This document shows, piece after piece, positions 1-8,321 of a stretch of DNA of 64,000 nt (position 1 is its first letter; each line of letters opens with the position of its first letter). The notes under the pieces were generated by a model. It was not told the origin of the DNA. It worked only from the letters and a program-made list of their open reading frames with translations, and searched no databases. The translations under genes were made by a program, and so were the position numbers. Origin of the DNA: Flagellimonas sp. S3867 (GTDB lineage: Bacteria > Bacteroidota > Bacteroidia > Flavobacteriales > Flavobacteriaceae); contig NZ_JACVMN010000003.1 in the NCBI RefSeq assembly GCF_014698935.1, positions 490,590-554,589 of the forward strand, read 5' to 3'.

Positions 1-818
1 ATTTCATCCTCGGAAAGTGATGAAGATTTATATTTAGAGGTAGAATGAGCTATGTTTTTTTTCTCTGATTTATCTCTAATGCTTAAGTCTGTTCCATTTT
101 GTTTTAAGTAGTTCTCATACTCCGTTAAAGTATATTGTCTAATACCATTGTAACATAAATAAAATAAAGAAATTATAATAGAAGCATAAACAATCAAATA
201 AAGGGCGTCCAGACTACCTATATGCAAAAAACTAAAAGCTAAAGATAGTAACAAGATTGAGAGGTTATTTATAAAATAAACCCATGTAAAATTCCGCAGC
301 CAAGTCAAGCTAATGGTTTCAATATAGGAATAATCATTCTTTAGATTTTTACGATATTCCTTCAATTTTTTCAAATACCACAGTAGAGCAAAGAACACAA
401 AAATATTACCTCCCCTATAAAAAAATTGATAAAATAAAGAGGGTGTTTTATGTTGAATTTCCAATTTATCACCATTATAATTAGTCAAAAAAGTAAAGTC
501 AACGAAAATAAAAATAGTGAAGGCTATTGCGAAAGAACCAAACCACCACCATTTTTTCTTTAATTTATTATCATCACTTATAAGGAGCATTGAATAAGTT
601 AGAAAAGCAGGGACGATATAAAAACTTGGTAATTTTTCTAGAATAAAATTGAAATCATTAAGCCCATTACTAATCCATAAATTACTTATAAAAATAGTGC
701 TGATGAGGATTATTGTAAGAATAAGCATATAGTCGCTTAACACCTTCCCTTTTTTTTGAATGATGAATAAAAGGAAAATGGCAAGAATACCGATACCGAT
801 GATATTGATGAAAATCAT
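1..818 (-). CDS. Membrane-anchored AraC-family regulator, N-terminal sensor part (partial)
   Basis: An open frame reads on the minus strand from an ATG at 818 to the left window edge, about 272 residues without a stop. The N-terminal ~210 residues are almost entirely hydrophobic helices, about six or seven membrane spans, starting MIFINIIGIGILAIF. They are followed by a charged linker (RQYTLTEYENYLKQNG) and the segment KYKSSSLSEDE. This layout is that of flavobacterial regulators with a membrane sensor and a C-terminal AraC helix-turn-helix; the linker typically ends in KYKxSxLxEDE just before the DNA-binding domain. The HTH itself lies outside the window, so the class is inferred from the N-terminal architecture. 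Target genes are unknown. Confidence 0.7.
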   Translation of the reverse strand, partial: MIFINIIGIGILAIFLLFIIQKKGKVLSDYMLILTIILISTIFISNLWISNGLNDFNFILEKLPSFYIVPAFLTYSMLLISDDNKLKKKWWWFGSFAIAFTIFIFVDFTFLTNYNGDKLEIQHKTPSLFYQFFYRGGNIFVFFALLWYLKKLKEYRKNLKNDYSYIETISLTWLRNFTWVYFINNLSILLLSLAFSFLHIGSLDALYLIVYASIIISLFYLCYNGIRQYTLTEYENYLKQNGTDLSIRDKSEKKNIAHSTSKYKSSSLSEDE

Positions 819-1137
819 AGTATATACTCTATTTGCATGGAAATTTTAAAATCAATTAAAGGGATTTTGGTTATAAATAAGTTTTAAAGAATACCCATTA
901 CACTTTTAAATATAGCCAATATGTCTAAAGGTTTGATGTAAATAGGTATTAGCCCTTAAAAATAACACTATTGAGACTGTGGTTTGCTTTTTCTTTTTTC
1001 CGTTCGATCAACCGTTTTATGGAATTATGCTTTGAATAGGAAAAAAGTTGGACTCTCAAAAAATGACTATTTACTTGAAAAATTAGTTCCACAAAAAGAA
1101 CCTTTTTCGGAGCTTTTAATCCTTTAGGTAAGTAGTA

Positions 1138-1376
1138 ATAAACCCCACCTTTATCCATACTAATTCTGTTACAAACTTTCTTTCTTTAGATGGACTGGCC
1201 TTATTGCTTTCGAACTGGAAAAAAATGGTTAAATTTAGGGTCAAATAAGTTCATTTAAAATCCAAGTGCGATCCGGCTGGCATTTCGGTGCGCACCTAGA
1301 ATTAATAAAGTTATAACTTTCTGAATATCAGATGGATAATTGAGGTATAACGACCCCTCCGTGGTCACGAATAAAC
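1138..1376. repeat. Dispersed intergenic repeat, copy A
   Basis: This segment is about four-fifths identical by eye to 16923-17158, in the same orientation. Exact blocks include 26 bases (1243-1268 matching 17026-17051) and 20 bases (1277-1296 matching 17060-17079). The second block ends in the 10-base palindrome ggtgcgcacc. Both copies end with c-c-g-t-g-g-t-c-a-c-g. On the minus strand both encode a short shared peptide (RTEMPAG, one change, HLDFK, stop), but stops lie just upstream, so no full gene is open. Weaker similarity extends left to about 1090. Nature unknown: possibly a MITE-like or structured-RNA repeat, or the tail of a dead gene. Confidence 0.75.
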
Positions 1377-1478
1377 CAAAATGCTTCGCGTCAAATCAAG
1401 TTTACTTGATTTTGTTAGTGGAGCTTTTTGATTTTAAAAACGGAGCTTTGTATGGATATTAAATCCCTCCGTGGTCAC
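1355..1478. repeat. 14-base direct repeat flanking a hairpin
   Basis: The sequence ccctccgtggtcac occurs at 1355-1368 and again at 1465-1478. Between them lies a perfect 9-bp hairpin, aaatcaagt-tt-acttgattt, at 1393-1412. The first copy is also the right end of repeat A, and a variant (ccctaccgtggtcac) ends repeat B near 17138. The arrangement could be an end sequence of the repeat duplicated by an internal deletion or insertion. Confidence 0.55.
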
Positions 1479-1671
1479 TAAAATAAAAATTAATCAAGCT
1501 ATCTTTACTTTTTACTGATTTTCAATCACTTGGAAATGTAATTTTCTTACCCCGTGGAGAATATTTTTTTGAAGTCAATGCATTAGGTTTGACGATCGGT
1601 AAGAGTTAGTTTTTGCCCCATGGGTTATTTCTGTAAATGGAATCATGGTGTGGCATTTTTAGGATTAACTT

Positions 1672-1764
1672 TTATGTAATTAGTCTACTCCTGTTCTTGA
1701 TTTTCTGAAGCAATAGGTTTATTTTCTTCAACTGTTCGTATTCATCCTTAGGAATCATTTCCAT
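1672..1764 (-). CDS. Short 30-residue open frame (doubtful)
   Basis: The ATG at 1764 overlaps the stop of the preceding frame (atggaaatga). The frame encodes 30 residues beginning MEMIPKDEYEQLKK, rich in Lys, Leu and Ile and probably helical. The overlapping start suggests translational coupling. The length and composition could also be the remnant of a small DNA-binding protein whose C-terminus has been lost. There is no family assignment. Confidence 0.25.
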   Translation of the reverse strand: MEMIPKDEYEQLKKINLLLQKIKNRSRLIT

Positions 1765-2224
1765 ATTGATTTTATAATTGGATTTAAGCGTGACTTAATT
1801 GCCCCCAACCGATTTAAATGATATTCCCCATATTCATTCTTAAAATCAATATCATACCTATCAATATCCAGTATTTCTATATCATTTGGAAATTTTAATA
1901 TTGCCATCAAATAATCTGAATAGCCATAATCTAGATTGTAATTTGGATGGGTAGATTCCTGATTACTTTCAAATTGATTATGCTGAATCAATTTGTCCAG
2001 TGTAATACTGACCATCTGATTATTAAAAAAACACCATTCAAAAAGCCTGCAGCATTCATTGTATAACTAAAAGGTTTGGCGACCATAAATTTGGCACCGG
2101 TAATTGTATCGATTTCTATCAGGTCTTCGTCTCCCTTAAATTCATCCAATGCCTCATAAAAATCACTAGCTTCTTCGTCTTGTGCCAGTAGCTCAAAAAT
2201 GATGTTGATCATTTCACAAAACAT
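1755..2224 (-). pseudogene. Hypothetical gene broken by a one-base frameshift
   Basis: Two overlapping minus-strand frames join into one protein of about 156 residues if a run of seven A (plus strand 2025-2031) is read as eight. The first part (MFCEMINIIFELLAQDEEAS...FLNGVF) then continues as FNNQMVSITLDKLIQHNQ and on to ...RLNPIIKSIWK. The composition is acidic and soluble, with no signal peptide or recognisable domain. It could be a genuine pseudogene, a phase-variable homopolymer or a sequencing error. Its 5' end contains the Crp/Fnr-type box serving the divergent gene at 2263. Confidence 0.6.
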
Positions 2225-2242
2225 TGTTTCTAAATACTTTCG
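2197..2242 (+). promoter_or_regulatory. Crp/Fnr-type box plus -7 element upstream of the 2263 gene
   Basis: The inverted repeat AAATGA-tgttga-TCATTT (2197-2214) has perfect 6-bp arms around a 6-bp spacer (TGA-N6-TCA core, centre 2205.5). A -7-like element tactttcg lies at 2235-2242 (centre 2238.5), 33.0 bp away. The start codon follows 20 bases later. Four other promoters in the window have the same spacing. Confidence 0.6.
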
Positions 2243-2262
2243 GAACGAAATATTGAAAAATT

Positions 2263-2943
2263 ATGAAAAAAGATTTTGAAACTAAGTTTACGGGTTGGAC
2301 ATTTATTGTTGCTGCAGCACTGCTTTGGGGTGGATGGTTTTTATCTCCACATCATGTAGGGGAGTATTTAGTTGCCTCGGACTTTACCGCAATTGGAGAG
2401 GATTTATGGTATTGGATTTGGATGTATAGAATTCATATTTTTGGATGGGTCACCATGGCAATAGCTTTGTTTGCCCTTGTATCAATAACATTTAAAAAAC
2501 CGTATCGAACTCTAATATTACCTGGTGCAGGGATGGTAGTGGCAGGAACTTTCACCTTGGCCATTGCGTCTGCATTCTATTATAACTTCGGTGCCTGGGG
2601 TGTTGGCCTTACCGCTGGCAAGTCCGTTGCAGAAATTCAAGAGTTTATGGATAAAATCCTTTATACGAACCAGTATGTTACATGTTTTGTGCGCTTTGGG
2701 CGTGTTTTTTCAGGAGTTGGTCTAGTATTGTTGGGCTTGGGATTTGTGAAATGGAAAATTATCTCTGGATGGCTAAGTTGGTTTACGGTTCTATTGGGTC
2801 TTGCGGCCATGGGAATTGTTATGGGTATACCCGACAACTTCGAAATTTACAAACCAATTTTTCATATCAAAGCTGTTTGGTTGATGGTTATGGGAATATT
2901 CATATTGCGCCAAGGAATAAAACTTCCAGAACCCAAAACTTGA
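2263..2943 (+). CDS. Polytopic membrane protein of unknown function
   Basis: 226 residues with about six hydrophobic segments (roughly 13-28, 55-75, 84-106, 150-166, 170-187 and 205-218), so an inner-membrane protein. The N-terminus MKKDFETKFTGWTF is cytoplasmic in style with no cleavable signal. No catalytic motif or family is recognised. It sits beside the sulfur-oxidation genes and carries the same Crp/Fnr-box promoter architecture, so it may belong to that regulon as an accessory membrane component. That role is inference from context only. The upstream gene is divergent, and a strong hairpin terminator follows. Confidence 0.8.
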   Translation: MKKDFETKFTGWTFIVAAALLWGGWFLSPHHVGEYLVASDFTAIGEDLWYWIWMYRIHIFGWVTMAIALFALVSITFKKPYRTLILPGAGMVVAGTFTLAIASAFYYNFGAWGVGLTAGKSVAEIQEFMDKILYTNQYVTCFVRFGRVFSGVGLVLLGLGFVKWKIISGWLSWFTVLLGLAAMGIVMGIPDNFEIYKPIFHIKAVWLMVMGIFILRQGIKLPEPKT

Positions 2944-2972
2944 TGTCACTATTAATCAAGGATTCAAATTTT

Positions 2973-3015
2973 TGTTAGCAAATACCAACCTCTTATTGGC
3001 TTGTATTTGCTAACA
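2973..3015. terminator. Bidirectional terminator hairpin
   Basis: A perfect 13-bp stem, tgttagcaaatac (2973-2985) with gtatttgctaaca (3003-3015), lies between the converging ends of the 2263 gene and the sterol-desaturase-like gene. The minus-strand continuation is A/T-rich. It probably insulates both transcription units. Confidence 0.75.
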
Positions 3016-3064
3016 TTAAAATGTATTGTCCCTCAAAATTAAATCGCCATGTAGGGTTTCCGAA

Positions 3065-3943
3065 TTATAACTTTTTAGATTTTCTAAACCCATATATTTC
3101 TTGATGGATAAAATCCTGGGGAAAGTTCTTGTCTCCCGGAAAGCCTAACTCAATAGTGCCGCTGTCCTCAGGAATATAGTTGGTCTTAAAAATGTAGTCC
3201 CAAAGACTAAGGCTAATGCCAAAATTAACTCCATATGAACCTTTTGGAAGTACATAGCTATGATGATACAGGTGCATTACTGGGTTATTGAAAATATACT
3301 TTAGAGGTCCCCAGGTAATTTTAATGTTGGCATGATTAAGATGTCCTATGGCTATGGCTGCAAAATGAACAACATAGGCCTGTTCGGGTTCAAAACCTCC
3401 TAATATCATGACGCCAAAAACCTTTAAGGGTTTGTAGAGAATATTTTCCATCCAATGATAACGGAGATGAGCTGCAAATCCCATTTCCTTGACTGAGTGG
3501 TGTACCTTGTGAAAATTCCATAAAAAACGATATTTATGGAGTAAAACATGCGTAAACCATTGTACAAAATCGAGGACGATAAAAAAGAACAACAATTGCA
3601 ACCACATGGGCATCGTTGTAAGATCTACGATGGCTAGACTCTTGGCAGTAACCCCAATATCCAAAAAGAAAACTTCCAACAATTTGTAAAAACCACTGAT
3701 AACTATGGCGAAAATGAAAAAATTGAAATACATATAGAAAGCATCCAACCAAAAATCTCTTCTAAAGATAGACTGTTCCTTTCGCCATGGAAACAGAATT
3801 TCCAATATCCATACCACTAATGAAATGGCCGTAAGGCCCCAAACATAATTTGTGTACCACGGAACCTCAAACAAAATGGATTTCCAGGTCCATTCCAAGC
3901 TGCCCATAAAGGAAGCTCCAAATGCTTCTAAATACTTTTCCAT
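3065..3943 (-). CDS. Sterol desaturase / fatty acid hydroxylase superfamily protein
   Basis: 292 residues, an integral membrane di-iron enzyme candidate. The histidine clusters typical of the family are present: H132-x3-H136, H145-x2-H148-H149, H201 with H204, and H224-x2-H227-H228. Hydrophobic segments at about 33-52, 66-88 and 111-130 precede the histidine-rich region. Family members hydroxylate or desaturate lipid acyl or sterol chains with O2; the substrate here is unknown. It is the last gene of the minus-strand operon sulfite dehydrogenase - cytochrome c - rhodanese - this gene, separated from the rhodanese gene by only 3 bases. Co-transcription with sulfur oxidation genes is unexpected and could reflect lipid remodelling. 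Confidence 0.85.
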   Translation of the reverse strand: MEKYLEAFGASFMGSLEWTWKSILFEVPWYTNYVWGLTAISLVVWILEILFPWRKEQSIFRRDFWLDAFYMYFNFFIFAIVISGFYKLLEVFFLDIGVTAKSLAIVDLTTMPMWLQLLFFFIVLDFVQWFTHVLLHKYRFLWNFHKVHHSVKEMGFAAHLRYHWMENILYKPLKVFGVMILGGFEPEQAYVVHFAAIAIGHLNHANIKITWGPLKYIFNNPVMHLYHHSYVLPKGSYGVNFGISLSLWDYIFKTNYIPEDSGTIELGFPGDKNFPQDFIHQEIYGFRKSKKL

Positions 3944-3946
3944 AAT

Positions 3947-4906
3947 TTATTTATTTACTATTGTTATACTGTCTTTTACAAAAGGTAATTCATCAAACTG
4001 GCTCCATTGCGTCCAGGAACCATCATAGTTTCTCACATTTTCATAGCCCAATAATTCGGTCAAAACAAAAGCTGTATTTGCGGATCTTACACCGGTGTGG
4101 CAATACACAATGATGGTATCATCTTTGGATGCTTCCATTTTGCCATAAACAGCTTCCAATTCAGCGAAAGTTTTAAACTTCTTTGTTCCTTCATAATCAA
4201 TTGCGTTTGCCCAATCAATAGATATACTTTTTGGTATTCTTCCAGCCTTGGCGGCCCCTTTCTTTCTTCTTTTTCCGCTAAATTCATCTTCGCTTCTGGC
4301 ATCTAGGATGATAACATTGTTGTTTGAATTTATTATTTCAAAAAGTTCATCCTTGCCTGTCCATACATCCAAAGTCTTTTTAACTGGAAGCCTAAAAGTT
4401 GACCGTTCTCTATTGTTAATTTTGGAACTGATATTTCCTCCTGCCTTTATCCAAGCATCTAGTCCTCCGTTCAATAATTTGATCGAATCAAAACCATAAT
4501 ACTTCAATAGCCACCATAACCGTGCTGCGTCACTGGAGCCTTTGTCGCCATAGACCACTAAAATATCATTGTTGTTAATTCCCAATTTGCTAAAAAGTGT
4601 CTCGATTTGCTCTTTTCTTGCCACCATTCCACTATATGGGTAAGAGGCGTCTTCTACATCAGTTCGCCAAATATTTAAGGCACCTTCAATATGGCCTTTT
4701 ATATATTCTTCGTCTTTTCTAAAATCGATTATTACAACTTTTTCAAGCCAATCCATTTTCAGCAGTTCCTTTGCTTCAATAATATGTTCGACACTTGCAT
4801 AGGTTTTTGTATCTGCTAGGGGATTGTCCTTGTCTCTTTTGCATGACAGTGCAACAGATATGAATAAAATGAGCCATATGTTATTCTTGAAGCTCATACC
4901 ACTCAA
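3947..4906 (-). CDS. Rhodanese-type sulfurtransferase lipoprotein (two domains)
   Basis: 319 residues. The N-terminus has a hydrophobic stretch and a lipobox ending at Cys22 (SVALSC), so the mature protein is a lipoprotein. Two rhodanese domains follow (about 35-160 and 175-310). The second carries the catalytic loop YCHTGVRS with Cys269; the corresponding loop of the first domain reads VYGDKGSS, with Asp replacing Cys, as usual for the inactive N-terminal domain of thiosulfate/mercaptopyruvate sulfurtransferases. It probably moves sulfane sulfur in the periplasm alongside sulfite dehydrogenase. The start overlaps the cytochrome gene by 26 bases; Met4 (4897) is an alternative start that also keeps the lipobox. 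Confidence 0.9.
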   Translation of the reverse strand: MSGMSFKNNIWLILFISVALSCKRDKDNPLADTKTYASVEHIIEAKELLKMDWLEKVVIIDFRKDEEYIKGHIEGALNIWRTDVEDASYPYSGMVARKEQIETLFSKLGINNNDILVVYGDKGSSDAARLWWLLKYYGFDSIKLLNGGLDAWIKAGGNISSKINNRERSTFRLPVKKTLDVWTGKDELFEIINSNNNVIILDARSEDEFSGKRRKKGAAKAGRIPKSISIDWANAIDYEGTKKFKTFAELEAVYGKMEASKDDTIIVYCHTGVRSANTAFVLTELLGYENVRNYDGSWTQWSQFDELPFVKDSITIVNK

Positions 4907-5372
4907 TATTTGTCAATATCCCCCTTCTTCCCTTTTTCTTGGCTGGATAGTTAATGACCAGATAATTGATTATGATGTCCTCATTGTTACCCAGATCCCA
5001 CAAATTTTGGGTCTCCTGCATCCATCTTATGGTAGCTATCCAGCGTTCTTTGTCCATCCTATTTTGGGTAACCAATTTAGCTGAATGGCAATTGGTACAA
5101 TTATTCACCACCTCCATCAACCCTTCGGCCTCCACAAGACCTGTACGTACATGAATGCCATTCTCAATTTTATCAAAGTCTTCGTCGCTATCGATAAGTG
5201 GGACAGTTACATATTCTTCAGTAGGGGCAGCAGGGTTAAAGGCAGAAAGCGTTGGATCCACCATCAGGTAAACGAGTATGGCTGCCATAACACCAAATAC
5301 AACAAATATTACCGTCATTAACCGAGATACCTGCTTTATCGCTTTTCTAACGTTTTCCGAATTATCCATCAA
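4881..5372 (-). CDS. Membrane-anchored monohaem cytochrome c, sulfite dehydrogenase partner
   Basis: 163 residues: one N-terminal membrane anchor (about 18-38) followed by a periplasmic domain. The c-type haem motif is C92-T-N-C95-H96, followed by candidate axial Met residues in the next 30 residues. The start overlaps the stop of the sulfite dehydrogenase gene by 4 bases (atga), a classic coupled pair. It probably accepts electrons from the molybdenum subunit and passes them to the respiratory chain, as SoxD or SorB do for their partners. A close paralog is at 46750-47235. Confidence 0.9.
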   Translation of the reverse strand: MMDNSENVRKAIKQVSRLMTVIFVVFGVMAAILVYLMVDPTLSAFNPAAPTEEYVTVPLIDSDEDFDKIENGIHVRTGLVEAEGLMEVVNNCTNCHSAKLVTQNRMDKERWIATIRWMQETQNLWDLGNNEDIIINYLVINYPAKKKGRRGILTNIEWYELQE

Positions 5373-6589
5373 CTTACTTTAATTGCGATTCGGTGACATG
5401 CATTGTTCAAATAGCCCTTTGGATTCCAACCTGGCAAAACCATGGGTTGGGACACACCGTGTTGGTCGGTAGCCCTGGCCCATACTTCGTAATAGCCTTT
5501 TTTCGGGAATTCTATACTGGCTGAAAAATGCTGCCATGCCAAACGACTCACAGGTTTTTCTATGGGACAGGTGGCCCATGTAGACCCAAAATCGATAGAA
5601 TATTCCATTTTGAAGACCTCCAGCTCTCCTGCCCAGGCATGTCCCCTAATATTCAGTTTTTTTCCTTGTTGTATTGTGGCCCCTGATTTAGGATAGGTAA
5701 TCAATGATTTTACAGGCATTGATTCGATGATGCACATATCCTCATCTTTTACTTTTTCACCTGGCGCCACCGGATTACACGGAACTCGATAGGCTGTTCC
5801 TGTCATTTTTGCTCCGTCGTGGACTTTGTTGCGCACACTAATCCGGTTAACCCACTTACCTGAGACCGAAGCTGGCCAACCACCTGCTACCAATCGCAGT
5901 GGGAAACCATGTGCCAATGGAATATCCTTTCCGTTCATTTTGAATGCCAAAAGTGTTTCCTCCTGCATTGCCTTAGACATAGGAGCACCTCGTGAAATAG
6001 GTTCCTTATTTGGGTCCCTGCTCAAATGGACATCGGCAGCATGATAGCCTATGTAAATGGCATCGTCTGCTATATCCACATCGGCAAGCACATCCCTAAG
6101 TCTTATCCCTGTCCATGTGGCACAGGAAACGGCACCCACGGTCCATTGGTTTCCTTTAGCAGGCGGATTAAATTCGCTACGGCCATTGCCACCACATTCC
6201 AATGTAAGTTGATAGGTATATTGTGGGAATTTTGACTTTATTTCAGCAAGTGTAAATGTTTTCTTTTGCTTTACGGATTCTCCTTCAATGGTCAAAGTCC
6301 ATTTATCTGCTTCGATATTTTCTGGAATTAATCCGTTGTTGCGAATGAACATATACTTGTTTGGGGTAATCTTATCATCCAATAAATGGGCTTGGGCCTC
6401 AATATTCCATGGCTTGTCGTTTAGGACAACCATTTCCTTATTCTTATTGAACATCTTAAACGGATCCGGATCTTGAAGTGCCAAAGGCATATAACCTTGT
6501 GGCATGGATGAACCAAAAACTATCTCTGTGCCAATGATTGCTGTCATTGAACCCAGCATGGTATGCTTAACAAAGTTTCTTCGTTTCAT
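5369..6589 (-). CDS. Sulfite dehydrogenase molybdopterin subunit (SoxC/SorA-like), copy 1
   Basis: 406 residues. The N-terminus MKRRNFVKHTMLG resembles a twin-arginine signal, fitting export of a folded molybdenum enzyme. The molybdopterin-binding oxidoreductase domain contains LECGGNGRSEF, whose Cys132 corresponds to the Mo-ligating Cys of sulfite oxidases, and WTGIRLRDVL. A C-terminal dimerisation domain of the Mo-co type follows (about 290-406). The enzyme should oxidise sulfite to sulfate and hand electrons to the adjacent cytochrome c. It heads a four-gene operon and has a Crp/Fnr-type box 60-73 bases upstream of its start. An equal-length paralog is at 47235-48455. Confidence 0.93.
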   Translation of the reverse strand: MKRRNFVKHTMLGSMTAIIGTEIVFGSSMPQGYMPLALQDPDPFKMFNKNKEMVVLNDKPWNIEAQAHLLDDKITPNKYMFIRNNGLIPENIEADKWTLTIEGESVKQKKTFTLAEIKSKFPQYTYQLTLECGGNGRSEFNPPAKGNQWTVGAVSCATWTGIRLRDVLADVDIADDAIYIGYHAADVHLSRDPNKEPISRGAPMSKAMQEETLLAFKMNGKDIPLAHGFPLRLVAGGWPASVSGKWVNRISVRNKVHDGAKMTGTAYRVPCNPVAPGEKVKDEDMCIIESMPVKSLITYPKSGATIQQGKKLNIRGHAWAGELEVFKMEYSIDFGSTWATCPIEKPVSRLAWQHFSASIEFPKKGYYEVWARATDQHGVSQPMVLPGWNPKGYLNNACHRIAIKVS

Positions 6590-6618
6590 TTGCTTTTATT
6601 TAAAAAACCAATATGATA

Positions 6619-6662
6619 CTAAGTTATTTTTTTTTCTAACTCTCTCAGGTGATATGAGTCAC
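6619..6662 (-). promoter_or_regulatory. Crp/Fnr-type box plus -7 element for the sulfite dehydrogenase operon
   Basis: GTGA-tatgag-TCAC (6649-6662, centre 6655.5) is an inverted repeat of the TGA-N6-TCA type. On the minus strand the -7-like element taacttag lies at 6626-6619 (centre 6622.5), 33.0 bp away. The sulfite dehydrogenase start codon is 29 bases further on. The geometry matches a class II activator centred near -41.5. Confidence 0.6.
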
Positions 6663-6798
6663 TTTTGAAAAATAAGTGAACGTATCTAAAAACAAATAGC
6701 ATATGAATAAATTGGCAAGGGTCTAACCAAAGTAATCTTCTATATTATCGGAAGACCCGAATTTAGTATAAAAGTATGTTCCTTCCCATTTTTGAACA

Positions 6799-6842
6799 AT
6801 GACTTTAATCATCCTTATTTGTCTAAATATCAGATACTTTAG
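6799..6842 (+). promoter_or_regulatory. Crp/Fnr-type box plus -7 element for the FadL-type gene
   Basis: ATGA-ctttaa-TCAT (6799-6812, centre 6805.5) is followed by the -7-like element tactttag at 6835-6842 (centre 6838.5), again 33.0 bp from centre to centre. The FadL-type start codon is at 6927. This makes the 337-base divergent intergenic region a two-box regulatory hub. Confidence 0.6.
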
Positions 6843-6926
6843 CTATTAAAATCAGCATATCTCTAACCTGCGATTTCATAATAGCTACGGCATTGTTTTA
6901 TGTTCAAAAATTAAAACTATAAAATC

Positions 6927-8237
6927 ATGAGAAACAACTATTTAAATTTTTTGGTTTTGCTCTTTTCAACGGCCATGTTTTCACAAGCAGGCCACATTAT
7001 GCAGGGTGTTGGGTCGGTAAACATGTCAATGGGTGGTGCTGCCACAGCACAACCTTTGGATATCTCTGGTGCCTTGCATTGGAACCCAGCCACAATTTCG
7101 GCTTTTGATGAAACCACTTTGAAATTTGATATTGGATTCTTCTTTTCTTCACCAGAATTGCGTTCAACAGTTCCTGAATTTGATACTGGTGGACAGCCAA
7201 CAGGTAATTTTTTCAGTGGTGTTACAGAAGATGACCGGGGTGTTTCTCCACTTCCGGCGCTAGCATTTGTCTGGAGCAAGGAAGGCAGTAAGCATACTTT
7301 CGGCGCTTCGGCATTTGGAATCAGCGGTTTTGGGGTCACTTTTCCAGAAAGTACTACCAATCCCATAAATTTGCCCCAAAATCAAGGAGGTTTTGGCAGA
7401 ATTGAATCTGATTATTCCTTGTTGCAAGTTGGCTTTACATGGGCCTATGAATTGTCAGACAAGTTCTCGATAGGTTTACAACCTACGGCAAACTATGCCT
7501 CTTTGGAATTGATTCCGAATCCAACGGCAAATCCAAATCAATCTGGATATCCTTCCACTGACAATGCCTCAGCAATCGGTTTTGGAGGGCAGGTTGGTTT
7601 GTTCTTTGATTCTGGTTCGGGGTTCAAAGTAGGGGCTTCGTACAAAACATCCCAGTACTTTGGTGATTTTGAATTGGACAATACTTATCTGGATGGTTCT
7701 ACTGCAACCAATGAGTTTAATATAGACTATCCCGCGATATTATCATTGGGTTTAGGATATTCTTTGGGCAATGTTGATATGGCCGTGGATTATAGATTTG
7801 TGGATTATGAAAATACTGATGGTTTTTCGGAAACAGGGTGGACACCAACTGCCTCAGTGTCCGGATTTGGTTGGGAGAATATCAATATCATTTCTGCTGG
7901 TATACAATATAAAGGTGTCGACAAATTGCCCATTCGTGTTGGCTACACCTATAGCTCTAACCCGATTAACGATGATGTAGCTTTTTTTAATATCCCAGCA
8001 ACGGCGATCATCAAAAATGCATTTCAGCTAGGTTTGACCTATGAAGCAAGTGAGAGGTTTTCTTTGGATGCTGTATTTCATTATGGAGATAGTGGTGATG
8101 CTACTTCCGGACCTGTGCTAAACCCACAGTTTATGCCAAACTTTCCTCCGTATGGTGCTATACCCGGTAGTGAGATTTCTTATGACATGACCACTTCAAT
8201 GATCATGGTTGGTGCTAGTTACACCTTTATAAAGTAA
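6927..8237 (+). CDS. FadL/OmpP1/TodX-family outer-membrane transport protein
   Basis: 436 residues with a signal peptide (MRNNYLNFLVLLFSTAMFSQ) and the family's N-terminal pattern: SMGGAATAQPLDISGALHWNPA, where the G-A-x-x-x-N-P-A segment forms the hatch region, then an alternating beta-barrel ending in an aromatic-rich strand (SYTFIK). FadL-type channels admit hydrophobic molecules through the outer membrane by diffusion. It stands between two sulfur operons and carries the same promoter architecture, so it may import a hydrophobic sulfur species such as polysulfur or a thiol. That substrate is inference. Confidence 0.9.
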   Translation: MRNNYLNFLVLLFSTAMFSQAGHIMQGVGSVNMSMGGAATAQPLDISGALHWNPATISAFDETTLKFDIGFFFSSPELRSTVPEFDTGGQPTGNFFSGVTEDDRGVSPLPALAFVWSKEGSKHTFGASAFGISGFGVTFPESTTNPINLPQNQGGFGRIESDYSLLQVGFTWAYELSDKFSIGLQPTANYASLELIPNPTANPNQSGYPSTDNASAIGFGGQVGLFFDSGSGFKVGASYKTSQYFGDFELDNTYLDGSTATNEFNIDYPAILSLGLGYSLGNVDMAVDYRFVDYENTDGFSETGWTPTASVSGFGWENINIISAGIQYKGVDKLPIRVGYTYSSNPINDDVAFFNIPATAIIKNAFQLGLTYEASERFSLDAVFHYGDSGDATSGPVLNPQFMPNFPPYGAIPGSEISYDMTTSMIMVGASYTFIK

Positions 8238-8269
8238 AGGGATGTAACAGTATGGTATAACAAAAAGGA

Positions 8270-8301
8270 AAGGCGATATCTCGTATAGATATCGCCTTTT
8301 T
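8270..8301. terminator. Bidirectional rho-independent terminator
   Basis: A perfect 12-bp stem (aaggcgatatct at 8270-8281 with agatatcgcctt at 8287-8298) and a 5-base loop are followed by T residues on the plus strand and, because the stem begins with A residues, also on the minus strand. It separates the converging FadL-type and DsrE-like genes. Confidence 0.9.
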
Positions 8302-8321
8302 AAGGTCTTGTTCTGAACCTT

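Larger units (their letters stand above)
819..1671. other. Gene-poor, AT-rich stretch with degenerate repeats
   Basis: About 850 bases without a convincing gene. A 69-codon frame on the minus strand (949-1158) begins inside the repeated element, but the other repeat copy has a stop in the matching frame, so it is not called. The stretch holds repeat copy A (1138-1376), a 14-base direct repeat (1355 and 1465) and a hairpin (1393-1412). It resembles a decayed or non-coding interspersed region. Confidence 0.6.

Noticed and set aside
949..1158. 69-codon minus-strand frame starting MDKGGVYYYLPKGL inside repeat copy A
   Set aside because: The matching part of repeat copy B lacks the ATG and has a stop in the corresponding frame; no family match and no recognisable promoter.
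1281..1300. Short conserved peptide RTEMPAG-HLDFK read on the minus strand in both repeat copies
   Set aside because: In-frame stops lie immediately upstream in copy A and only about 15 codons are open; kept as a repeat landmark, not a gene.
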